The translations under genes were made by a program, and so were the position numbers. The notes under the pieces were generated by a model. The model did not search any database. It had not been told where the DNA came from and was given only the letters and a program-made list of their open reading frames with translations. Shown here piece after piece: positions 11,848 to 21,999 of a stretch of DNA of 64,000 bases (position 1 is the stretch's first letter; each line of letters begins with the position of its first letter). The DNA is from Lasiodiplodia sp. COLG20 (Eukaryota; Ascomycota; Dothideomycetes; Botryosphaeriales; Botryosphaeriaceae), in NCBI GenBank assembly GCA_009801085.1, contig VNWV01000001.1:3906001-3970000 (forward strand), read 5' to 3'.

Positions 11848-14800
11848 CTACTGCGAATACGACTGCAACAACTCCAGAACCACAAAGTGTCCATTCTCCT
11901 CTGCTAGTTTCATTGCGTTTAGGAAAGGCTTTCGGCCTCCTCCATGAATCTGTGCCCCAGATCTTAGAAGAAATTGCACCATATCGAGACGTCCCCATTC
12001 TGCTGCTCCTTCCAAAGCAGACCTTCCATGGAGTATCGACGGAGCTCTATTGATATTTGCACCCTTCTTCAAAAGTAGCTCCACAATTCCAAGAAAGCCA
12101 CCGATTGCCGCAAGCTGTATTGCTGTCCCCCCTCCCACTTCTGCAGCTGGCGCGTCGACATCTGCTCCTCGATTGATCAGCCTCAAGATAATCTCGTAGC
12201 GCCCCGTCTTAGCTGCCGCTTGTATCGGGGTGAACCTGACTCCTCTTGTTGCTGGAAAGTTGACGTCCGCACCTTTGTCGAGGAGTAGTTGTACCATCTG
12301 GACGTTCATCGCTTTAATAGCGGCAGAAATCAGAGGAAGCCTCTCGACCCGGTATTCTGACCACACCACTGTGTTGGGATTTGCTCCTGCATCCAGCAAT
12401 ATCTGAACAGCTCTGAGACTTGCTTTGGTGCTAGCAATAAGCCTAGTACCAATCAATTCGCTGACATGATGACTGTATCCGGGAAATTTGAGAGCCATAA
12501 CAGGCCTGAGGCTTTCCAGTATGGAGATGTCGTCTGTTTGGACTGCATGCACAAGCGCAAAATCGAGGTATCCTTTTTTCCCATTTGGATATCTTTTCAA
12601 GAATTCGTCTAAAAGTAATCCAAGGGCGTCGCCGCCCTTTTCGCATGCTCTGAAGAGTGCAGCCGGATCTCCAGGATCTGCGCCTTCCGAGAGTAGGTAA
12701 TTGACCATGTCGATATCCTGAATTTCAACTGCCGTGCTTAGGGCAGTATGGGAGTTTCTCTTGCCGTTGACGTACATTTCCTTCACCTCTGAACGGGCGT
12801 TCACATCTGAACCGACGTTTAAACAAAAGCGAACGAGTTCCCAATCTTGTTTCTCAATCGCAACTATTAGTGGTGTTTCGCCGTTGTCAGACTTCCAGTT
12901 GATGTCGCAACCAGAAACCAGCAAGTCCTCAATGATAGATATATCGCCCCATTTTGCGGCTAGCACCAGTGATTGGTTTGTCGAACGTAATGTAGCTGTT
13001 TCGAAATCGAGAATAGCACGCACGATCTCTCTATTTCGATGCTCTAGTGCTTTCTGTAGTGGTGTCGGTGAGGAGAGAAGATGAGCGAAACCTTTTGCGC
13101 CACTATGGATGAGCATAATGGCTATCTTTTTGTCATTCAGCTCCACTGCAGTGCTCAGTGCTCTGCGAAGCGCATCATCAAGCCTGTTATCTTTAAGCAT
13201 CTCCTGTGAAGTCTTGAGCAAACGTCGGATGACTTGCGCATTTCCAACTTCTGATGCTGCGTCCAATGCGGCGGTATATCGATTTATTTCTTTGATATTG
13301 GTCCAAGCGCCCTTTTGCTCCAAGGTTTCCATCAGCGTTTGATCCCCCATTCGAACTGCTTCGGCATATGGAGTTGTTCGAGGAGGGCGACAGCTCAAGC
13401 CATCGACTTTCCCCCCCTTGAGGAAAAGGTCGACAATCGCCCGATTGCGGCTTTTGATTGCATAAGATAGGGTTGTTTCAGTTTCGATAGCACCGAAACG
13501 GCGAAGAATCAAAACCATTTCGATATTTCCACGCTCTGCTGCCACATCAAGCATTGTGGGGTATTCTCTGTTCTGAGGTGCGTTGATGTCGGCACCAACC
13601 TGCTTGAGCAAGTTGATAGACCGAGTTGCTGCTTCGTCATCTAAGACTTGGACCACCTGGCCAAAAAGGCCACACTTTTCCCATTCCTTGTGATTCTCCA
13701 AGGCACCAGCTTGGAACAGTACATGGACCACTTCTGCACTTTGCCGCCCGAGTGACTCTTCTAGATGATACGGTTTAACGCATGCACCATGTTTGAGGAG
13801 TAGCTGAACAAGCTCAAACTCGACTGCAGTCTTCTCTGAAGTGTCCCAAAAAAGGGCACATGATAGAGCGCCTGCTCGCCAACCAGGGGTGCCTTGAAGG
13901 AACAACTCCCTTGGCAAAGTCTTGTTGGTATCAGCACCATATTCAAGGAGTATCCTTACTGTTTCAATGTCGCGGAGTCCGGCAGATCGCTCGATCGGAG
14001 TGTAAGCAACTCCTGCATATTTACAAACTGATTTGTTCGCATCAATTTTGGTGTTTTGATTGTATCGTAGAATCATCTCGACAACGGAAGTATCCTTGGC
14101 TTCGATTGCACAGATGAAAAGCTTTTCGGCGAGGGCTCTCCCTGTTTGCCCGCTGATGGACTGCATCAAGCGAGCGATATGCGTGATAGACTGGCTTTTT
14201 AGGTACTCTAGAGCGTGATGAGGAGGGAGGCCATCAAGCCCGGCGAAGTTGTTTGCCAGTGAGAAGCTTAGGAGATCGAAGTAAGCTCTACTCGCACGTT
14301 CAACTCTGAGACCTGCCTCCGAAGCGCCTGCAGTGTATGTGTGGAACATGGATGCGAGAAGCAGTGCTTCGAGCTTTGGCATGACGATCTGAGAGTGCAT
14401 CATGGAAACCGTCTGGTGAAGTACAGAATCCGAGCTCGGACGGAAAAGATTAGACGGATATTTTCGCGAGGCTGATGAGTTGAAGTTAGCTACTGATTTC
14501 ATTATATATTTCCGAGGACAGAGCATCTTAACGCGTGTTATAGTGAAGAACTTCTAAAAGGTGATCATTCTTAAAATTCTGAAGCAGCAAGGAAATACTA
14601 CAACGTACCTTCTTGTTGAAAGCGGCTTCGAAACTGCATAAACGGAAGCTCTTGAGTCCAAGTTGGAACATCGTCTTGCAATTGGGGAGTTCTAATCTCG
14701 AAATCGCGAGGAACCGGTGGAATCGGTGCTGGAAGTACTATTCAGCATACTATGCCACAATGCATGTGTAGTAAAGCATACTATTGCCGTATTTCTCGAA

Positions 14801-15199
14801 TGGCTGCATGAATCTCGGCCGACATGTGTTCTTCTGGAGTTTGCGGGGGTCAATTAATTGCTTATCCAGGTAAACGTCGCTGTCCTTTCCCGCCGCCTTT
14901 CGTGCTTTTAAAATTATGCCAATGGCATGCCATTCTTTGTCCTTCCGATTCCTACGACGCTTCGCCTTTGAGGGGTGAGATTGATGTTGCATCTCGCTGA
15001 ATGAATTTATGAGCCTCAATCGGTATTCATGTTGTGGAGCTTCATACTGTGTCACTGAACCGTGGTCATCAGCCACAGCAGAGGCAAATTCATTTGAATA
15101 CCTATCAGTTCTCTCTAGATAGAGAGTCTCCGTCGCATCCCAAAAGACGTGCTCCCATTCCATATCAAAGGAGAGGGTCTCCCCTGGGGGAAACGACAT
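11848..15199 (-). CDS. Large ankyrin-repeat protein with Clr5-like N-terminus
   Basis: Three exons on the minus strand (15199-14782, 14728-14609, 14492-11848) give 1060 residues. Exon 1 has the Clr5-like pattern: a FDMEWEHVFWDATETLYLER helix, then QYEAPQHEYRLRL, then a basic RRRNRKDKEW segment and GKDSDVYLD. Exons 2 and 3 lead into about twenty ankyrin repeats that run to the end (motifs such as TPLIVAIEKQDWELV and SALEGAAEWGRLDMVQFLL). The family occurs in expanded copy number in fungi, partly in NLR-like and chromatin settings; a protein-interaction role is inferred. The acceptor of intron 2 is ambiguous: 14492 or 14471 both keep frame. Annotating only the 892-residue open frame from 14526 would miss the N-terminal domain. 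Codon use is balanced, as in the HET and NACHT genes. Confidence 0.8.
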
Positions 15200-16932
15200 G
15201 GTTAGGTGAGAGGTGAAGAAGGAGGAAGTAGCGGCCTTTTTTTTTTTTTTTTTGAAAGCCTAGCTTGCAAGAAGACGGGGACTAAGTGAATAAATAATGT
15301 ATCAGCCTCCCACCTGTGTAATGCGCGTTCGCACCCTCATTATAGTAATGAGGCTGGACCGCCCGTCTGACATGCATATGGACTGCTTACTGGCGTCTCC
15401 GGTAACCTTACGGATTTGCAGCACTGGAGCCTAGAATTAAGATACGATCATGCACAAAATTACTTTTGTATTCTGGTTATGTACCGGGATTGAGAGAAAA
15501 CTGATACATTAATATGCGATCTTGACAGCACGTATCAGTTTGAGTTCACGGTAAAACATTTGATTTATTATCTAGTTGCACACGTGTGAATAGACAGCAA
15601 GATCATTGGTTGAGTCCAAAAGTGTAAGCACTAATGCAGGACAAAGGCTCAGCCCATGCGGCTTCGGCAAAGACTGTTGTAGCAAGGCTATTTTTCGCAC
15701 TTTTCAGCCTTCCAGGGCATAGTCTCCGCTTTCCTTTACGTTTCATTGGTGTGGCTGTCCTTCAGCTTACACGATGTATGCATCGCGATAAGACTTCGAC
15801 TCCTGCTTTCTATTGGCCGTCGCCAAATGTCGCGTGATAAGTGAAACATCTGCGCTTAGTACGTCATTGAACGAAGTTAGGTTCGGTATTTTCGCCTGTC
15901 ACGGCATGTGATTACGCAGCTGTGAGTTCTGTCATTAAAGCACTCACTGATAGCTGAGACAGATCATAAGTTCTTGGATGTTGGTTCCGACTTTCCAAGG
16001 CTTTCAGCCTTATTTGAGGTTGTTGTTGAGTCTGCACCGTCATCTCAATAGCCCTGCTTCCTTGCAGCTGATCCTTGTCAGTATGACACGCTACGAGCCG
16101 AGCTGCAAATCGCAGCGCCACAAACTTACATCTCTGATATGTCGCCGGGTAAATCCGCTGCATTCGCAGAAAGGTACTGTAACTGAGGGCTAGCATAAAC
16201 TTGTTTATCGCTCATGTCATGGGTTCTGGATATAAATGTCGAATTAACGTGCGGATCCTAACATCAAATGCCCGCTTAAGCCGAACAATGCGAAATAAAT
16301 ATTGAATATTATCTCCACTGCCGGTGATCAGTCTTAACCCTTGTTCCACCACCTTGATAGTCTTGACGTTAGCCTTCTACCGCAATACTCCTCTGTATAC
16401 GCAATAATTTTTCGTGCCTGTGCCTATATCATGTTAATGATTGATTACTGCTGACTCTGGGTTAAAATGCGCATCGATGTGGATGAGACCGGAACAGGGT
16501 GGATGCCCAGGGAACGCTACTCCCAAAATGGACTAGCACTTCCGACCTTATCGGAAACTCGGTATCCCCACGTCGGCGATGGACTGGCTCTGTGAGCAGT
16601 TGATGCGGCTGTCCTGACGTGAATGCGTGGAATTTCAGATGAGATAAATGTGCCGGAGATAATAAGCTTCAACTAGGCGTCATCTTGACGCCCACCGAAG
16701 TGAAGCTTTTGGGAGCCTTCCCCAATTGGAATTTGAGTTTCCTTATCAACCTTATCGCGGGATTATTCGCCCACCCGTTCACCCGTAACTTCACTTTGCC
16801 ATCTCGCCTTACTCCCCCATTCCCACTCAATTCTGTTCGCAAAGCCTCCGAGAATCATTCCCATCACGCACCTGTTCGGCAAGTATCTCTGGTCATGCTC
16901 TTCACCTCGGCAGAGGCCCTCAGCGCAGAGTC
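15200..16932. other. Intergenic, divergent promoter region
   Basis: About 1.7 kb between the divergent ankyrin and Zn2Cys6 genes. Apart from the poly-T tract I see no gene, RNA or clear repeat. The last 250 bases are CT-rich, as expected for a leader. Confidence 0.55.
15237..15253. repeat. Poly(dA:dT) tract in the ankyrin gene promoter
   Basis: A run of 17 T on the plus strand, 38-54 bases upstream of the ankyrin ATG (which reads leftward). Such tracts commonly disfavour nucleosomes at fungal promoters. Confidence 0.6.
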
Positions 16933-18351
16933 ATGCCTCCGCAACGATCCAGGACGGTTGACGGCTCGTGCTGGCGCTGCAAGAAACGCCGGGTCCTGTG
17001 TGACCTGAAGCGGCCCTGCTGCTCTCGCTGCATCGCCAACCAGCAACCATGCGACTACTCCCTCACGCCTCTGAAGTGGATTGACGGCGTGGCGGCGCGT
17101 GGCAAGCTGGCGGGGCGCAGCGAGCCGTTCGCACCCCCCACAACAACGCCCACATCCGAAACCACCGAGACGGCAAAAGAGATGCTGCGGGTCCCTCGCC
17201 CCGTCCCCCCGCCCATGACCGACAGCACCTTCCTGCGCTACTTCTCGCACGCCGTGGTCCCGCGCTTCAACCTCGGCATCGACGACCTGGACATCGACCT
17301 GGCCCAAGTCAGCAGCGATCCCGCCCTGCAACACGCCGTCGTCGCCATCTCCAACGCCCACCACGCCCTCGACACGCACGTCACCTCGCAGTCGATCCTG
17401 CAAGCCAAGGGCCGCGCGCGCCTCGCCGCGCTCGAGGTCTTCCGCAAGCAGCTCGCGGCCGAACGCATCTCCTCGCCCGAGGTCCTCTTCATCGCCAACG
17501 TCTTCCACTGCGTGCTGGACGGCATCATCGACCCGGGTGACGAGGCGGCCGCCATGGCGTGCCACTTCCAGGGCGGCAAGGCGCTGCTCTCGCACGGCGG
17601 CTGCCTGACGCGGCTGAACAGCACCCACCACCGCCTCTCGTCGTTCGCCGTCTCCATCTTCGCTACCATGGACCTCGTGCACTCCCTCCTGACGGGCCAG
17701 CCGCCCTTCTTCGATGAGGACTGGGTCATGGAGCGCGCGGGGCGCCCGTCGTGGTGGGGCTGCCTGTCGGCTGAGGATCCGTTCCTGGGCGTGCTGTCGA
17801 CGCTGTTCCGCCTCGCGAGCTTGGGGAGCATAGCCCGCGACCCGTCCCAATCGGTGCCCATCGATGAGCTGCTGTCGATCCAGTCGGCGCTGGAGAAGCT
17901 GGATGTGCGGTTCTTTGCCTACACGCATGCTGGCGGCGGTGGTGTTGCGGACAAGGTGCTGCGCGAGTCTTGGGCCGCCTTCTGCTGCTCGTACCGCGCC
18001 ACAGCGTCCATTTACATGTACCGTGCCCTCTGCAACCTTGACTCGGATCACGAGTTGGTGCAGGAGGCTACGAGGGACGGCGTCAGGGCCATCTGCAAGG
18101 AGAATCTCACGGGGAACATTGCTCACTGCATGCTCTTCCCCGTCTTGGTCATTGGGTCTCACTGCTCGATTGAGGCGGATAGGAGGTTGCTACTAAAGAC
18201 ATTGAAGACTAACGCTACTTACTTGGCCTTTGGAAGCATCCAGCTCATGGAGCAGTTCCTGCTCCAAAGGTGGGATTGCGAATCCGGTTGGCCGTCTGCC
18301 AACTGGTGGGAGTGCTTTGAGGATATTGCCTTCAAGTCCGCCGCTTTCTAA
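16933..18351 (+). CDS. Zn2Cys6 transcription factor
   Basis: Single exon, 472 residues. The binuclear zinc cluster is at residues 13-40: CWRC, then a basic KKRR run, then CDLKRPCCSRC and a final Cys in QQPCDY, matching the CX2CX6CX5CX2CX6C pattern closely. The remainder (FLRYFSHAVVPRFNLG, then helical segments such as SSFAVSIFATMDLVHSLLTGQPPFFDED) fits the fungal-specific regulatory region. It should be a nuclear DNA-binding regulator; the target is not readable. The neighbours (ankyrin protein, ammonium transporter) do not suggest a pathway. The ATG in GAGTC-ATG context begins just before the zinc cluster, as is usual. Confidence 0.88.
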   Translation: MPPQRSRTVDGSCWRCKKRRVLCDLKRPCCSRCIANQQPCDYSLTPLKWIDGVAARGKLAGRSEPFAPPTTTPTSETTETAKEMLRVPRPVPPPMTDSTFLRYFSHAVVPRFNLGIDDLDIDLAQVSSDPALQHAVVAISNAHHALDTHVTSQSILQAKGRARLAALEVFRKQLAAERISSPEVLFIANVFHCVLDGIIDPGDEAAAMACHFQGGKALLSHGGCLTRLNSTHHRLSSFAVSIFATMDLVHSLLTGQPPFFDEDWVMERAGRPSWWGCLSAEDPFLGVLSTLFRLASLGSIARDPSQSVPIDELLSIQSALEKLDVRFFAYTHAGGGGVADKVLRESWAAFCCSYRATASIYMYRALCNLDSDHELVQEATRDGVRAICKENLTGNIAHCMLFPVLVIGSHCSIEADRRLLLKTLKTNATYLAFGSIQLMEQFLLQRWDCESGWPSANWWECFEDIAFKSAAF

Positions 18352-18402
18352 GGGTATTGGCGCGTCGGAGCCTGGTCGGCGTCTCTATCGAATGCTGCCT
18401 TT

Positions 18403-18962
18403 CTACTCTAGTCTCACCGAGTCCTTCCCGAACGGATGGTAGTCGATCTCCTCGGCCCATTGCGCCTCGTACAATGACTCGTCCATCTGCGATGCATCCA
18501 TCCCAGCAACGACACTTCTGTGACCCTCGTTAGCTTCATGATCAATCCACTCAAGGAACAAGACAAAAAAATATCCAACGTACTCATCATCAGCCAACAC
18601 CTCCATTCCCGGAACGCAATCAATCAACGCATACAACACAAACGATCCCACAAACGACCAGACAAACCCGATCAACGCCTCGAGCAGCTGCACCCCCAAC
18701 TGCCGCACGTTGCCGTCGAAGAAGACACCGCCGGCGATGTCCGTCTCGCCGTCGTACGCCGCCACCTCTTTCCGCGCGAAGAGGCCGGTGGCGATGGTGG
18801 CAAGCACGCCGCCCACGCAGTGCGTCGCGAACGTGTCGCCGTTGTCGACCCACTTGAAGCGCTGCGCCGCCGACGTGAACTTGATGCGCAGCGCCTGCCG
18901 GCACACGACGGCGCCGCCGATGCCGAAGAAGAATGCGGTGGGCATGTCGATGAAGCCGGCGG
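18403..18962 (-). CDS. Ammonium transporter (AMT/Mep), 3' part only, 5' lost in gap
   Basis: Only the last about 165 residues are present, on the minus strand (18962-18584, then 18517-18403 after a 66-base intron with GTACGT donor and GCTAAC branch point). Visible AMT features: AAGFIDMPTAFFFGIGGAVV, the DTFATHCVGG segment that carries a conserved pore His, TGLFARKEVAAYDG, and the last membrane helix SFVLYALIDCVPG. An acidic cytosolic tail follows. The 66-base intron is a multiple of three, so read-through would leave no stop and could be missed. The 5' part lies in or beyond the adjacent N gap. It is a plasma-membrane NH4+ permease by family. Confidence 0.85.
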
Positions 18963-19098
18963 CTGCATTTTGCAAAGTCATCAGTCCTCCCTTCTTTCTC
19001 TGCTGCATCTTTCGATTTCAAGAGATGAAGCCGGCGGCTGCATTTTGCAAAGTCATCAGTCCTCCCTTCTTTCTCTGCTGCATCTTTCGATTTCAAGA
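18949..19098. repeat. Perfect 75-bp tandem duplication abutting the N gap
   Basis: 18949-19023 and 19024-19098 are identical and adjacent, and the second copy ends at the first N. The unit contains the acceptor region and first 14 bases of the ammonium-transporter exon. A duplication ending exactly at a gap is most simply an assembly end-overlap error. Confidence 0.95.
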
Positions 19099-19198
19099 NN
19101 NNNNNNNNNNNNNNNNNNNNNNNNNNNNNNNNNNNNNNNNNNNNNNNNNNNNNNNNNNNNNNNNNNNNNNNNNNNNNNNNNNNNNNNNNNNNNNNNNN
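19099..19198. other. Assembly gap of 100 N
   Basis: Exactly 100 unknown bases, a placeholder length. It separates the 3' part of an ammonium transporter from the 5' end of an unrelated gene, so the true distance must be larger. Confidence 0.98.
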
Positions 19199-19283
19199 GG
19201 GATGAAACGTCGTTCCAAAAACACACACACACAGAACAATGTCGACGGATATGTGATCAGGCAACAGAGTATCAGACACGTAC

Positions 19284-19361
19284 CTTCTGAAGCAAGGCAT
19301 GCGTGTTCTTCAGGCCCCGGATCAGGAGCGGGACGGTGGTGTCGTACAACGAGTAGGCCAT
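19284..19361 (-). CDS. First exon of a DUF1993-like protein, 3' part lost in gap
   Basis: ATG at 19361 on the minus strand opens 26 codons that end at a GTACGT donor (19283). The peptide starts MAYSLYDTTVPLLIRGLKN and continues THALLQK. This matches the expected N-terminus of the DUF1993 family (a short Y-D-x-x-VP, then RGL, then LLxKA pattern), small cytosolic fungal proteins of unknown function. The intron runs into the N gap without an acceptor. It is not the N-terminus of the ammonium transporter, which would be hydrophobic and different. The identification rests on one short exon. Confidence 0.55.
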
Positions 19362-21559
19362 GGTGTGGTTTTTTGTGGTGTTGCGGCGGTGGTGGGGTAG
19401 TAGGATTGAGGGATTCAGTCTGCAACACACACACAACTCGCGGAGTCGAGCCACTGATATAGGCTATTGTGACTCAAAATCCTCCGCGCGGTTCCCCACC
19501 TGCGTGGTCGTTCCCCCGCGCGATGGAATAAGGCAGCCTGGAGATAAAAGCGATGCCGCTTTAACGGATGTGTCATCTTGAATGATATCCTGGCGGTGTG
19601 GGATTCCGGTCGATACGGGAATTACCACGAAACGCACGCATTACAAGGCATCACGAGGCGCATTTGTGGGTTTGATGGACACCGCATTACCAGATGCCGT
19701 CGAACGAGGAGGCAGGTATCCCGTTTTGGTGACGCTTGCGGGGACCTACTTTGGATCGCGGAAACTTTGGCGGAGTTACTGCTTATGGCCGGCCTTAAAA
19801 CGGCAACTCGTATCTTCTCGCTAGCCAATTCGATGCCTCGAAAATCTGACATGCATGATCGACATATTACAACGGTCGACATTAATACGTTCCTACGACG
19901 TGCACATCGGCGCTTCGGGCCCCGTCGGCGGCCGACGTCCGGTGAGGCGCAAATGACGGTGTACTGAGGCCGCAATTCGGTGAGCTTTGGCGTCGATAAC
20001 GGGAATCGGGCTAATCGAGTGCATTGTCAGGCAGAAAAGAGGAATTTCCGCCGAAGTTTCTAAGCTTTGCAGTGTGCCAACATCTAATCGTGAATTTTGC
20101 TCAGAATATGGAGCCAGAGTAGTTTCAAGGTCGCGTCTTCCACTGTTACCTCCCTCCGAACCTGCCTTCGATTGAGCACTTTCCTGATTTAGTAATTTGC
20201 CAAGCATCAACGCCCGTCAGCATCCAATTAATCAATGGTGTTGAGTTTCTCGGCCAATAGATAAGCTCGGATAAGTGGACAAGGGGGACTTGGGGGAGCC
20301 GGTAGTGGAGTAAGCCTGCGAAAGAGATACCCATCGAGCCTGTGAATGGACGGACAATTCGTAATATGGTGTCGTAGGTGCTGTCAGCGAGACTGAGCAC
20401 AAGGCCGTTACGGCAGGTAACAGCAGTGGGACGAAGATAAATTTACTCTCATTAAGAAACTAAAGAGCGTACTTCCATCTACGGTAGGACCTGTGACAAG
20501 AAGCAGATAGTGAAACCAGGAACCCCAAACCCAAAGAATCACACAAGGACTGTATTTAGCAGTTTTGGCTCTTGGAGAAGCCACGCTGCCATAAAAACTT
20601 GACTCATATCTAAGCGGCGAGCCACTCCAGTATTCTTGCACCAGCTGATCAACATTACCCTCATTGCTGGCCGACTGTGAACAGATTCGCAAAGCTTTGC
20701 CGATACTGCCACTGCTTCTCGTGAAGGTGGACTACACAGGGGGATAATCTCTGATGTGGTTTAACAGTGGAAGCAATCAACAGTTAAGAACTTGAACTGC
20801 GCATCTTTGAGATAGTTGATTTTTTAGCGTACAATATCGGCTGCAGATGTTGAAAGCCATATGCCACCAATGCGTCTTTTATCAAATGACTGGATTCGGA
20901 ACGTGCACGGCCGGTCAGGATAATGGTAACGAAGCTCCACTGGGCCGAGGAAGGCGAACTGTGTGAACACTAAGGCACTTCTGACTTTGAAATGCGCTCT
21001 TTCCTTGCCTTCGTGCTCGAATACACGAAGTAAAGCCGGACCTGGGCCATCACTGCTTTTTTCGTCCACCGGATCGTCTTGGAGATCGTCTGTTTGTAAT
21101 ATCGCGCTCTGATTCATAATATTTTTCACACGACGCACTGCAGAGAGCTCACGCCCATTTCAAGGGGACTTTGCCCCCCTTGGGAGAAGTTTGGATTGCT
21201 AACAATGCTAGCGGATTCCCCGCTCCTAATCCAGCCATGCTTCCGTACGCCTTGTTGAATTTGACACCGTCACTTGCTGAGCTCTACGACCAGCTTGAAA
21301 ACAAATGATCGCGTTCCAAATTCCTGGGCGGGAGTGTCCACAGGACTGGATTCTATCGGATCCATCTGCTGAAGCACCTACTTGACAAAATGTCATTTCC
21401 CAGTCGTTTTCCTACTATGGTTGGAGGCACAAGTAATGTTGACGCGGATCTGGTGGCAGGGGGTCCCGAAGCTGAGCTCGAACTTCTGACTGATTAAATC
21501 AGCATTGGAAAGGCCACATCGCCACCCCCTGCTGCACAGTAGTACTTTAAGTTCAATAC
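19362..21559. other. Intergenic / degraded region
   Basis: About 2.2 kb without an intact gene. Minus-strand frames at 20408-20692 and 20824-21138 may be decayed coding DNA; the first contains a VQEYWSGSPLRYES string that loosely recalls a HET-protein segment. Neither is convincing alone. Confidence 0.4.
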
Positions 21560-21827
21560 TCTAGTCAAAGTCGGCAAGATGTCGTTAGAGTCCCAGAGTT
21601 TCCGTTTGCAGTATTTTTCACTTTCTGAGTGAAGTAGACGAAGTTTTTGAACAAAAGACTTCTTGTAACGTCCAGCTTCTCGTGGCCCAGAGAGAATTTT
21701 TGACGAGTTGTGTCAGGGGGGTTAACATCATATGGTACCGACATGGACCCTGAGAAGACCCTTGGTGAAAATTTTTAAATTCGAAAATTAGTATATCATA
21801 CGAAACCATGGGACCATTGTGTGCCAC
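21560..21827 (-). pseudogene. HET-domain relic, frameshifted
   Basis: On the minus strand the peptide LVKNSLWATRSWTLQEV matches the strongly conserved end of a HET domain (W-x-x-R-x-W-T-x-Q-E). Right after QEV the frame hits a stop within 20 codons. The expected continuation, LLFKNFVYFTQKV, lies in another frame starting near 21660, so at least one small indel separates them. No upstream HET core (ALSYxWG) or open frame is present. It appears to be a dead fragment of a heterokaryon-incompatibility-type gene. Confidence 0.5.
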
Positions 21828-21999
21828 TACTGCCTGACCCTATTGCCTACTTTAAAGCCCTCGATACTCGGCCCCAGACGTTCCAAACGACCAGCCCATC
21901 CTTCTCCACCGTCAGCCGCACCTCACCTTTCTACCAGAACTTACGCACCAACAGATAGACTGACTCTAGATACTCGAAACCAGTCAAACGTGCGGCAAC

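Noticed and set aside
15912..16196. 94-codon minus-strand frame
   Set aside because: No family-like sequence, no splice context and position inside a promoter region; most likely chance.
16864..18162. 432-codon minus-strand frame opposite the Zn2Cys6 gene
   Set aside because: It is a shadow of the GC-rich coding strand; composition is Arg/Val/Gly-biased with no domain, whereas the plus strand has a zinc cluster.
19099..19361. Treating the exon at 19284-19361 as the N-terminus of the ammonium transporter
   Set aside because: The peptide is soluble and matches a different family; a transporter N-terminus would lead into a hydrophobic helix.
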